A stretch of DNA of 64,000 bases from NCBI RefSeq assembly GCF_002994745.2, contig NC_037094.1, forward strand, positions 41,719,456 through 41,783,455, given 5' to 3'. How positions within the stretch are numbered: position 1 is the stretch's first letter; each line of letters opens with the position of its first letter. The DNA comes from Rosa chinensis (lineage: Eukaryota > Streptophyta > Magnoliopsida > Rosales > Rosaceae). Shown here piece after piece: positions 47,040-61,334 of the stretch. Both the position numbers and the translations under genes were made by a program. The notes under the pieces were generated by a model. The model had not been told where the DNA came from, made no database searches, and saw only the letters and a program-made list of their open reading frames with translations.

Positions 47040-50000
47040 TGTCACGCCCCCTGATTTTTAACACAAATAAAAAATCGATATACAATCTCATAATTATACA
47101 TGTGTGATCGTTCAGTCAACAATACACAATACCTGGAACATCTTCCCTTTAAATCAATTACATATTAATGCCCTGAACCCACAATTCTAATATTGACCCA
47201 CTCCACAGAGTCATGTACTACATAAGCTTACGAATTAAATTGTCGTCACAAAATAAAACGTAAATGCTCCTCAGAGCTTACTACATAGCGGAAGTCATAC
47301 AATGGCAAAGCCAACAAAATTTTCTTCCTACCCGTTTTACTACCAACAAGCTACCTCAGCTTCAGCCACGATTACCCTGACCTGCAGGATTAACTCCTAC
47401 ATCGTTTGAATGGTTCACCGGGTTGCCACACAACAAACCCGGTAAGCTTATGAAAGCTCGTATGAGTAACTCATGAACATCAATGATCAACTCACACAAA
47501 TCAGCTTAAGGAAATGATACAACCATGATTCCTTCTAACATTCTATACCCTTTCCACTGAAGGGACAACATAAGTCACCGTTGTGACAATGTTCTATTTG
47601 CTAACTTAACCATCAAGAAGCAATTCAAGTCTCATCTAGACAATAAAAGAAGAATACTTTTAGAACTCTCCTTTAAACTACATACTTATGAGTCTCCTGC
47701 AACCTTGACCGTTACCCTCATAAGCCATAATGGCAGACAGACTAGAGCTCTAACTAAAATCGTAACCACTCGTCATTTTCTGCCTTGGTCACTATCTGTG
47801 ACATGTGATCTTCAGACCCCGTCTGGTTTTAGAATCAAACGGTAAGGTCACCATCTATGACATGTCACCATCTGTGACTTATGATCTTCAGACCCCGTCT
47901 GGTCTTAAAATCAAACGTTAAGTAAGTCGCACCCGACCTAAAAACATTACCAACATCTAGTTTCGGCTTTCCCCATCCCTGCTCACTGATACGCTAAAAG
48001 TAAGCGCACAATTTAACCCTGAAAATGTCATCGTTAGTACATGGTAAATAGGGATCGTTCTAACGGGGGATTGAGGGTACACTAGTAATTGTAAAAACAA
48101 ATAAAGAATTAAAATAAATACAAAGTCTAATATTTACAAAATATATACAAACAACTAAATAAAAGGGGGATTTAAGAATTAGAGTTTTGAAAATTAAAAA
48201 AAATAAAAGAAAGAAAATATAAAAACACATATACAAGGGTGGAACGCAAGGAACAAAGATCAAATCCACAATCATATGAATGAAATCCAATCACAATTCC
48301 TATAGTTGATCTTCTATGTCATGAGAAATAAGTTGACCATGTGAAACGTTAGAAAGCAAACGATTTCCCATTTTTTACTTTCCTTGAATAATTAATCTTA
48401 GTGAAAGCACCTAGATCAATCTTATTAAACATGCGATCATAGTCTAGAAAGCTAGCTAATCAAGAACACATTCAACGCATTAAGAACAAAGAAAGGATGT
48501 CAACCAAAGTGCACAACCTAACGATGAATAAGTTCACCTATTTGCAATCATCCTTAATTGATTTCGACTTTTGTCCAAAGCCTTCACTACTTAAATTAGC
48601 TCCAATTACATGCATATATCCTAAGTTGGCCACCAAAGAACACATACATATAAAAGTTTTCTGTAATCCAAAATCAAGCAAGCAATCTCATATAAGCAAC
48701 ACATAAATCAACATAAAGAAATCACAACTTTATTTCAAAACATATAAATGGGCTTTAAACTTTGCCCTTAACGTCATGTTAACTAGAATTCATAACTCTA
48801 CGAATCAAACAAAGGAAAAGAAAAGAAAGTTTGAAATACACCGTGAAAGATGGATGACATGGCCTTAAGACGAAGAACTCGAAGATCCTTGAAAGCAAGC
48901 AATCTTCTAGGGACGACACAAGGGTGGATGGCGGATAGGATCTTGATGTATTGCATGACTTCTTCTCCTCCTTGGTTGAGACGCAGAGCTTCTGAAGACT
49001 AGAGAATGGAGAGAATTTTTCTGATGTTTATTTTCTAATGGAGAGAGGTGTTGTGGTGGTGGTGGTGTGTCTAAAACATCTAGAGAGGAGGCTATATATA
49101 GGGGAAGGCAAGGCTTCATGAATTTAATTTCCAAAGAATTTTCTGGTTGCACCACACAGCTCCAACCAATGAATTAATGTCACGTCAGCTCTGCGATGTC
49201 ACTCAACCAATCAAAAAGCTCCAAAATAATTCCATAATCTTTCCAAATATATTATTGCTGATTTCCCAAGATTTTATCTGATTTTTCTTTTAATTTTCGG
49301 CCAAAATAATCTTGAGTGAAAATAGGAATGAATCTGAACTTGTTTTGGACATTTTCTCCCTTAAATCTCTCCTTCCTTATATGTCGAAATCTCCCTTTGG
49401 CCATAATCATGCGTTTAGGATTTAATTGAAATGTCATTAGCCATATATATTCTTGAAATTCGGCCAAAATCAGTTTGCATCTAATAGGGACCCAAAATCT
49501 GATTTTTAACCATCTTTTCTTGCCAAAAATGACTCCCAATCCATATCACCTTTGTAGAGGACGTTTTGAGCATGTTCTTGGGCTCTCCTAGTCCACCCAG
49601 GTATCCTATTGTCATCACGACTCCTCATTTTTTGTCATTTTTCTTCTTTTTACCTCATCTCTCCGATGTACCTAAAAAATAAAAACTAAATTAAAATTCA
49701 TTTATTTAAGGAAATAACTAAGTAAAATATGAGGAAATAACTATTAAAACATCGCATTAAAATGCTCCTATCACTCACCATCTGTGGCTCTTGGTACAAT
49801 GACCAATAAATTTAAAATGAGTCACACTTGACTAAAAAATGCAACATCAAACTCACAATAGAAAACATCTTTTTCCACAATATTGTTTCCTGAAAAGTCA
49901 CGTTTAACAATAATATGAACACATCATGCATATTATTCCATCGTACATCACTAACAAGAATATATATATTTCACGTAAATATATATATAGACGTAGTCAT

Positions 50001-50621
50001 TCGCTCAGGAATGCCTACTAATACCAACTATAGTTTGCAGTTAACTAAATAACTCTCAAAACAATAAAGGTACTTCGTTCGTAAATGAACATTGTGAGAT
50101 TACTCACCTCGAAACTCCCGCTGCGTCTTCAATATAGAACAAAGCAGTCAATCCACAAAGTAACCATCCAAAAATACTTTGTCAAGTACCTAATCACATA
50201 CGGTTTCAACTTAGTAACAATTCACAAACGATTCAAGTCCGAACCCCCTGTTTTGAACTAAAATCCCCAAAGTCGCGCCAATAGAGGCAAAACCACATTC
50301 GAGACCTCCCAAAGTCTCCGGAATACTTCCACGATCGATATGTCCAAACCACAAGTCGATCGGACGCTCGGATCCTCACGGATCGAATAAATCAACCAGT
50401 ATGAAACCGTAAAAATCATAACAATTTCATACGAACTCCAAAATCTGCGTATTATATATCGAAACGCTCGTATCGACGAGTAGAAGATATATTTATATAA
50501 TACCAGAAATAGTCCCTTACATGGCCGAAAAGCAGCCAAATTTTTGGTAGAATTTCTTCTGAGGTGGGCCCCGCAGGGCCACTTTGGATTTTCAAGGTGA
50601 AATCCGAGATGGGTCTTGTCA
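47040..50621 (+). mobile_element. LTR-like element Y inside X2, itself split by X3
   Basis: It begins TGTCACGCCCCCTGA and ends GATGGGTCTTGTCA; its last 85 bp (aaatttttggtagaatttct ... gtgggccccgcagggccac) match the 3' end of the 36533-39167 LTR. The left half carries a repeat of ctgtgac(at/tt)(g/a)tgatcttcagacc with ccccgtctgg, twice at 47790-47910. Flanking 5-mers differ (GCTTC and CAGGA), so there is no clean target duplication. Probably a related solo LTR or chimera. Own sequence is 47040-47981 and 49779-50621, about 1.8 kb. Confidence 0.6.
47987..49773 (-). mobile_element. Solo LTR X3, - strand
   Basis: 1,787 bp from tgatacgctaaaagtaagcg to aatgctcctatca, flanked by perfect CTCAC duplications (47982-47986 and 49774-49778). 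It is closely similar to X1 across its length (shared: tggatggcggataggatctt and ttgatgtattgcatgacttc). The target is the ctgtgac-repeat region of element Y. Confidence 0.92.
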
Positions 50622-50910
50622 CAGGATTTCCTGGCTGGACCAGGAAAACTTTATTTCTTCGTTTCAGCTCATTTATGCAGTCCTTGTGCCTTGTCTTAGC
50701 TCTCTCCAACGTGTTCCCTAGCTTTTCTTTCTCTTTTTGAGCTCATTTCAGCTTGTTTGCTCCATAGGAACTGAAAATAGAAAGTATTACTAAAAATAGA
50801 AACTTTCTAAAAATAGTAACTTTCCTAAACAAGAAGGATTCATTTAAGGAAATAACTAAGTAAATATGAGGAAATAACAATTAAAAAGTTGCATTAAAAT
50901 GCTCCTATCA

Positions 50911-51589
50911 GGGCTTCAATCAGAAACATGTTTGATATTTTATTTCTCTAGTTAACCACCATAAAAAGTCAAAATACACTTACGACTTGGATCAATACAA
51001 GTATACAACATATGATGTGACGCAAAGCCACGCGAGGAATACTAGCTGTCCTTTTCCAGTCATTATGATAAGCACATTTTACATTAAGATAAAAACCTCA
51101 AATAGTACCTGAAGTATTGCTAAAATGCTAAAGGTAATTCTTGGTACATACAAATTCTATTAGGGTGTAGATTCTCATTTTAACATTATGCACCCCCTTA
51201 TTACGTTTTTACACAATTTTTGTTGTTGTTATTTTTATTCCCTCATTCAGTCATTCCTCTTGACCCAAATCAGCCATCGAGACCTAAACTCCAACTCGAG
51301 ATGATCTCTGCCCTCCGACCACCCCAAACCGCCACACTGGTCCTAGAAGGACTGCCTCTTCACACTCTTGAAACCCTTAGCTTTGGTTTCCTCTGATAAC
51401 CATCACAGACAAAGGAGTGAACATTTCTCTCCTCCACGGCACCGAACAGGTTGACCAGAGCCGATCGTAATTTTTCGGTGATTCCAATGGTACCAATTGC
51501 ATAGCTTGATTCGATTGAAGGAAGGAGAATCGAAGAATTACAGTATCGGGAATCCAAAACATTCAAGGATGAGGTGTAGAGCCCTCGCT
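50911..51589 (+). other. Probable LINE remnant then unassigned DNA
   Basis: The first bases (gggcttcaatcagaaacatg) restore the LINE frame cut at 45820 but run into a stop after a few codons. The rest to 51589 has no recognisable domain; the overlapping - strand frames at 51360-51566 lack a family signature. Confidence 0.4.
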
Positions 51590-51678
51590 CAAGGAGGAGT
51601 TCGATGGTTGGTAATGGGCATAGCCGTATTTATGTGAATGGCCGGACTTTTACTTTTAAATCATTTACGCATGCGATG

Positions 51679-51682
<4 letters not shown>

Positions 51683-51728
<46 letters not shown>
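51683..51728. repeat. TA dinucleotide microsatellite
   Basis: About 23 uninterrupted AT units inside the partial LTR. Confidence 0.9.
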
Positions 51729-51731
<3 letters not shown>

Positions 51732-52739
51732 TTTATTGTATCAATTAAAATTGACAATAATTGAAGTATGATTTTTGAATATATGATTTAATGTTGATTT
51801 ATCATATTTTCATAAATTATGTTTTTGATAGCATGATATATGATAATTTCTGACATTTTGCTTAAGTCTGAATTGATTCAGTTGCCTTTGAGGATTATGA
51901 CCATTTTTCCCTTTTGAGATTTGGAGATTATTTAGGGAAGTTGATGAGTTTAGGTATATGAGTGGTTATTCGAAGGAGGTTAATTATTTTATCAATGCAT
52001 GCATGCATTTTCTGATTCACTATACCCTTCAAGTAGCATTCCTGTTGGTAGTACTCTCTAATGTGTCATCTGGTCGACATTACCCTCTAAATGACATTCC
52101 GATGCGTCATCGCCTCCTAGTATTTTGGTCGGCAATACAGTTTGGTGTATCATTTGGTCGGCAGTACCCTATATTGCATGAGATGACTAGTCGGCAAAAC
52201 CCTCTAGTCATCATCCATTTCCTACGTGTTAGTTAGTAGCAGTCTTTAGATACTCCAACCAGAGTTAGAAGTTGTGTAGTATAACCTTTCAATTCCAGTA
52301 TATATTTCAACTTGGTGAGTGCTACTAGTGAGATTATTCTAGTGGCCGCCTTACAAGAGCTAATAGTGGAGCACTAGGTATTACGCATGTAAATAGACGG
52401 TTGAGTTTAGATTCAGTAATCACAATTTGAAAGTAATTTCTTGAAATCATATTGCATTCTTGGTTTTAAATGAAATAAAATTTTGGGAAAGCATTAAGTT
52501 TTATTATATTTGTTTCAACACACTAACGGTTTTCTAAATGCTTTTCTCGGGGCCTTTTGTTTTTTCATGCCTAGTCTACAGATTAATTGAGGTTAGGTGT
52601 GCATAGGAGTTTGAGGCATAGTGTGCACCACTTATGATTTGTAGGTTACTTGGTTAACCTACTTGTTTATTATTTTGGTTAATTGTACAGATTGCTTTGA
52701 TTGCGTACCTTATGTTGTAATAATAATAAGTTGACCTAA

Positions 52740-53867
52740 ACATTAATTTGATAAAAGAATTACAAATCAACTCAAAACACACCTAAAATAGAAGAAAACT
52801 GGTGATGAAAAAAAGAGAGAAGAAAACCTAGAATGCGTTGAGAGGGTTATGCCCTGTCCAACGACACACCCTCGTGACGTCATCGTCTGACGGGCCTGAG
52901 GGGACCGAGTATCTGGTCAGAGTAAACGCTATAAGGGAATGGCGGTGCTATTCAGATCGATTGAAGGTTCTAATAGGGAAGGATAGCGGTGGTTAGAGGT
53001 GGGGCCAGTGTTGTCTTACCAGAGTGCAGAGCATGAACGGCATGAGGGCTGATTCGACTTGGTGTCGCGAGATCAGACGTCGCCTAGTAGTGATGGTTAT
53101 GTGGTGATAGCACTAGGATAGACAATGCTCCAGATCAGATCAATTGGGTCCCATTTGGTTTAGGAGGTTTGTATTTTATCTAGAGAGGAGCAGCGCCTCT
53201 AGCCGACGTAATGGGGATGATGGACAGATCGTGATCGCACAACATCAAGTTGGTGGCAGTGGCTATGTTGCCGATGGTCGGAAGGCAGGGGTGGTGTAGG
53301 AGAGATGATGGCGTCGAGCCTCCTGCAGATTTCAACTTTGGCTTAGTCGTGGTGGTATTTGTGCCTAGGCTTCAACTGGGCCCATGTTCTTTTTCTTTTT
53401 TGATTTATTGTTTGCACTTTTAGTAAGACGTGACATTACGCCAGCAATAAGTCCCTACCATTTTTCGGTAGGGCGGCGTGAGCTCTATCCACATTTGTTT
53501 GGTCTAACGAGGTGGCGAGCCATTTACTTGATCAAATTGACGTAATGTCCTAGTTGCAGGATGAAACAGAGTGTCGTCAAAGTCTTTTCATGCAGCAACA
53601 AACTAGGAAATTTATGCTATTTGTAATGATGTTTCTTCGTAATAGAGTTATCTTTCTGTTATGTTATCGGTTTGTTAAAGCAAATAGAGTAGTTAGTACT
53701 ACACTCTTTGCTAATTGGTGCATGTTAGAATATACAGATTTTGTGAAGACTCCTGGTATTATTTTAGGATGTTCTCTTGATGCTTATTGTAATTTAAGGT
53801 CTATGTCCCCCATTGTATTCTACAGCTTGAAGCAACCGCATCAGCCCCCCTTCCTAAAAGAAAAAAT
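52740..53867 (+). mobile_element. Short LINE derivative with 16-bp target duplication
   Basis: The block is flanked by a perfect 16-bp repeat TAATAAGTTGACCTAA (52724-52739 and 53868-53883). Long duplications of this kind are typical of LINE/SINE target-primed insertion. The right part holds a frame (53554-53883) with LLCYRFVKANRVVSTTLFAN, resembling the RNase H C-terminus of plant L1 ORF2, followed by CNLRSMSPIVF. The left part is GC-richer and resembles no domain. An A-rich tail (aaaagaaaaaatt) precedes the right duplication. At 1.13 kb it is a truncated or internally deleted copy. Confidence 0.8.
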
Positions 53868-53883
53868 TAATAAGTTGACCTAA

Positions 53884-54340
53884 TTCAATGATTTTAATCG
53901 TTGTTTCTTTAGATTCCTATGCAAAAATTGTGTTTATAAAAAATCAACTAAATCCATCGTGTCAACAAATGTAGCTCCTTAGATAAAATTAAAACAAACA
54001 TTGTACTAATTAAATGGATAAATGTTTTCCAATTTGGTTATTTTATGTAGGATTTATATGTGAGTATGTAACTAGAGAATGAATGATTTAGACTATTAAA
54101 CTCTGTACTAAAAATAAAAACAACCTCACATGTCAAATTTAACGAGGTCCTCTCTAAGTCTCTCCTTCTCTCTCAATATATATTGTACATTATAGGACTG
54201 CCTAATTCACATTGCCACCTCCAAAGGTAAAGAAAAAATATAAAGAACGGAATAGAATAAAATAAAATTAGAGGTATGGTTACAGACTAAGTGCCTCTAT
54301 TATCCATCCATCAAGGACAAATAAAAACTCCCTCAAAGAT
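53884..54340. other. 3' flank of the YY1-like gene
   Basis: AT-rich, no gene. The 54190-54340 part probably contains the 3' UTR of the zinc-finger gene (- strand). Confidence 0.5.
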
Positions 54341-58522
<4,182 letters not shown>

Positions 58523-58740
58523 ATCTTCTTTCTTCTGTTTTCACACTTTTAAGCTCAGCTTCAGCCGTTCGTCTTCCCTTGGCGGGTCGAGTTTACAACC
58601 GGATGGATTGAGCTATCTCTTTTTCGTTTCTTAAAATCCCCCTGCGCCGCGGCTTTTAATTCTCTTCATGGAAAGCTCTCTCCGGCTCCGTCTCCGCTCT
58701 TTTTTCTTTTTCTTTTTCTTTTTCTTTTTTTATCTAATTG
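58523..58740 (-). promoter_or_regulatory. YY1-like gene 5' leader and proximal promoter
   Basis: Upstream of the ATG on the - strand, with a repeated CTTTTT pyrimidine tract at 58705-58730. No TATA box was recognised, which is common for plant housekeeping genes. Confidence 0.4.
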
Positions 58741-59626
58741 GTCCAAATATGATACGTCCTTTGCAATTGCAATTGACGAAGAAGATGATAATTGATAAGT
58801 TAGTGCTCTGATAAGAATTTTTGGTGGTTTTTTTTTGGGTCTGAAAGAATTTTTGGTAGTTAAATGGTTCTAAAAAATACAAATTGTCGAAAATACAAAT
58901 TTAATTGTTGAAGAGTGTTTTGACAAAATTAAAGAGATGTACTTAGCTTTTTAAATATTTAAAAAAGTGAATTAAAAGTTTAATAAGTAGGAATGTCTAA
59001 ATATCAAATTTTGAGGTTCAATTAGAACCACTCTTACTTGTATTGTTCTAAAAAAATCGTTAATTTGATGCCATGGAACCCATTTGATGACGTGTCACAC
59101 CGAGTCATATTAGGTATTAACCATGAACTTCATGGACCTTTTTTTTTTTTTTCCTCCTTACGTGAGCATTAGAGATTGCCACACTAGAAGAAGAAAAAGA
59201 AAAGAAGAGAGCACACCAATTCCATGTCAACACCTAATCTGACTAGGTGTGACACGTAAATTGCCACGTCAACAAAAAATTAGTCCCATGAACTTTACAC
59301 GACCAATTCTTAGACATACATCTCTTGCTATGTCATTGACATCAACAGCCACACCTCGCCTCGTCATCCAATCCTTTATATTTCTCTTCCTCACGAACAC
59401 ACCGTTGCACGCTCTCCAACCCTCCTTCTCCATTCTCTTCATCTTTCTTCCATTGTAGAGGTGGATTTCAAGTGGGTTCATCTTCAAATTCATCGGGTAA
59501 TTTGACATTAGATTAGCATCATTTGTTGTTTGATCATCAATTTGTACAAGGGAGGCTAATGATAGACAGTTTAAGCTCTAACTTCCATCTGTTTCATCAC
59601 ATCTAGTTTAGCTTAGCCCAGTATAC
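58741..59626. other. Intergenic DNA with an inverted repeat
   Basis: No gene seen. 59091-59115 and 59232-59256 are inverted copies (23 of 25 bases match; core cgtgtcacac) about 115 bp apart, and weaker matches extend outward on both sides (catgg, aattttt). This is the shape of a decayed MITE. ACGTGTCA in the arms is also an ABRE-like element. Confidence 0.5.
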
Positions 59627-61311
59627 TGATAGGAGCAAAAAGTGTGACAATATTATTGAATATGTGCCCCATTTTAGCCTTGTTTCTCCCTTAAGTTTAG
59701 TGTTTTGAGTCATTGAGTCGTTTTTAGAGTCTTGTTGAGTATTTGGAGTGAAATAAGCGGAAAAAGTAAAATTCATGAAAAATCCTAGCTGGATCAGGAT
59801 TCCTCACTGTCGACTATTTTTGCGGTCTTTACATTTTATTTTCTCTAGAAAATTCTGATATTCTCCTGCTTGTTGTAGGAAACCTTGCCTGGTGGAACTC
59901 TTGGAAACAGCAATGATTGAGTCATAAAATAAAGCATTAAGATATTTGACCAAGCAATGAAGAAGGGGAATAAAGGAGAAAGACGTTTTTAGTTGGGGAA
60001 TAAAGGAGAAAGACGTTTTCAGTTGAGGAATAAAAGAAAAAGATGTTTCAGCTGGAAAAATAAATAAGAGAAAGACGTTTCAGCTTGGAAATTAAAGGAA
60101 TTGCCCCATTATGAGAGGAGTTAAGGCCATAAAGAAGACGTTTCAGTTGGGAAAGCCAACCAATGCTCCCCTATAAATAGGCAATGTCCAGAACTGAATT
60201 TGCATCACTTCCCAGCCAAGATCACTTCCCAGCCAAGATCACTTCCCAGCCAAGATCATTCCAAGACTACCCAATTCACTCCTCAAACCTCCATATCTTA
60301 CAAGACCGTGACCACCATCCATCCATCAATCTACAAAGCTCTAAGGCGCTGAGTCAAGGACGCTCCACCACCATAGCAGAGACAAGTTATCATCGTGTTG
60401 CTAAGCCGCTGAGGAAAGCTTCAAAGTGTAACTATGACTCTACTTACAATTTTTATTTCGGTTTTGTGTGTTTCAATTTGCAAGTTGTGTAATTGGAGAC
60501 AAGGATTTTTCAGAATATTTTTATTAATATTTTTGAGATTTTCAGTTTATTATTGAGTTAATTTCGAGAATTCTTTTATGATGCATGTTACAATCTTGTG
60601 CCCTTTTACGTGTTTAGGTAATTTTCAGAGTTAGGTTAATAAGTTTGCATGCTAGAATAATGGTGAGAGTTCTTGTGTGTTTTCTTAATTTGCCAAGAGT
60701 AATTGTTATTTGTTAAGGCGCTGAGTTAAACAAGTAGCAATTAGTTCTAAAAAGTGGTAAAAACTATGTTCAATGGTTAAACGATTCTGGAAATTACGTG
60801 TTAAATTCTATGTCTAATGGTTAATTTGCACGTGTGAGTTGATTCGAGGGTTAGATAATACTACTAGTTAAGAGAATTACGCTGAGTGTTTTCGAAAATT
60901 AGTAGTATTAGGCTTGGTAAGGACTTTTCCGATTCATGCCTACATTAGAATGAATCAGATAAGTGGATTGATCCGCTGAGGCTTTTCATTTGAGCTCTTA
61001 TCTAGGCATTAAAGATGGGCACATTTTTGTAGCATGTTGAAATGAATTTTCTGTTTTTACACTTAGTAATTTTCGAGTGGTATTGGTCTAGGTTAGGGAA
61101 GTCGATCATTGTATATAGTTTTATTTGTTTTGTTTTTATTTTAAGTAGATTAGAAACCAAATTCAAAACCCCCCATTTTATTCTTTTATTTGTTAATTGA
61201 CCTTTTTGTGTAGGTGTACCCTACAATCCCCGGACTGAACGATCCCTGCTTATCCTATACTGACAACTACATTTTGCAGGGTTAAATTATGAGGCTATTT
61301 CAGCCGCATCA
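59627..61311 (+). repeat. 5' LTR of an Athila-like Ty3/gypsy element (copy Z1)
   Basis: 1,685 bp, TGATAGGAGCAAAAAGTGTG to TTTCAGCCGCATCA, matching the solo LTR at 11054. A TATA box (ccctataaatagg) is at 60168-60180. Two tandem arrays lie in U3/R: four diverged copies of about 30 bp with aaagacgttt(t)cagttg (59960-60100), and three perfect 17-bp copies of atcacttcccagccaag (60204-60254). Confidence 0.92.
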
Positions 61312-61316
61312 ATTTT

Positions 61317-61334
61317 TGGCGCCGTTGCCGGGGA
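61317..61334 (+). promoter_or_regulatory. Athila-type primer binding site (tRNA-Asp)
   Basis: TGGCGCCGTTGCCGGGGA, 5 bp after the LTR, is complementary to the 3' end of plant tRNA-Asp, the primer used by Athila-type Ty3/gypsy elements. Confidence 0.9.

Larger units (their letters stand above)
45821..50910 (-). mobile_element. Solo LTR X2, split by a later insertion
   Basis: Own sequence at 45821-47039 and 50622-50910. The left part matches X1 (cgctaaaag, then the gggatcgttcaaatccgggg block and the tcatgagagagaagttgatc block) and the right part matches the other end (ttcagctcatttatgcag ... aaatatgaggaaataac ... gctcctatca). The repeat GGGCTTCA occurs on both sides (45813-45820 and 50911-50918); the duplication proper may be the last 5 bp. 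The 350 bp of X1 between the two parts is missing here, so the insertion that splits it came with, or after, a deletion. Confidence 0.75.
51590..53900 (+). mobile_element. Partial solo LTR E, Ty3-type superfamily, with a LINE insertion
   Basis: Blocks parallel the LTR at 7792: gcatgcatgcattttctg, repeated gcgtcatctggtcg / tggtcggcaataccct at 52060-52200, then cactaacggttttctaaatg, cttttctcggggccttttgt, tgcctagtctacagattaat and ttatgttgtaataata. The 5' half is missing or unrecognisable. A TA microsatellite (51683-51728) lies near the left end. The insertion at 52740 divides its tail. Confidence 0.6.

Noticed and set aside
53087..53096. ctagtagtg as the missing second CACTA terminus for 6837
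   Set aside because: 46 kb away, inside a LINE derivative with its own target duplication; a chance match.
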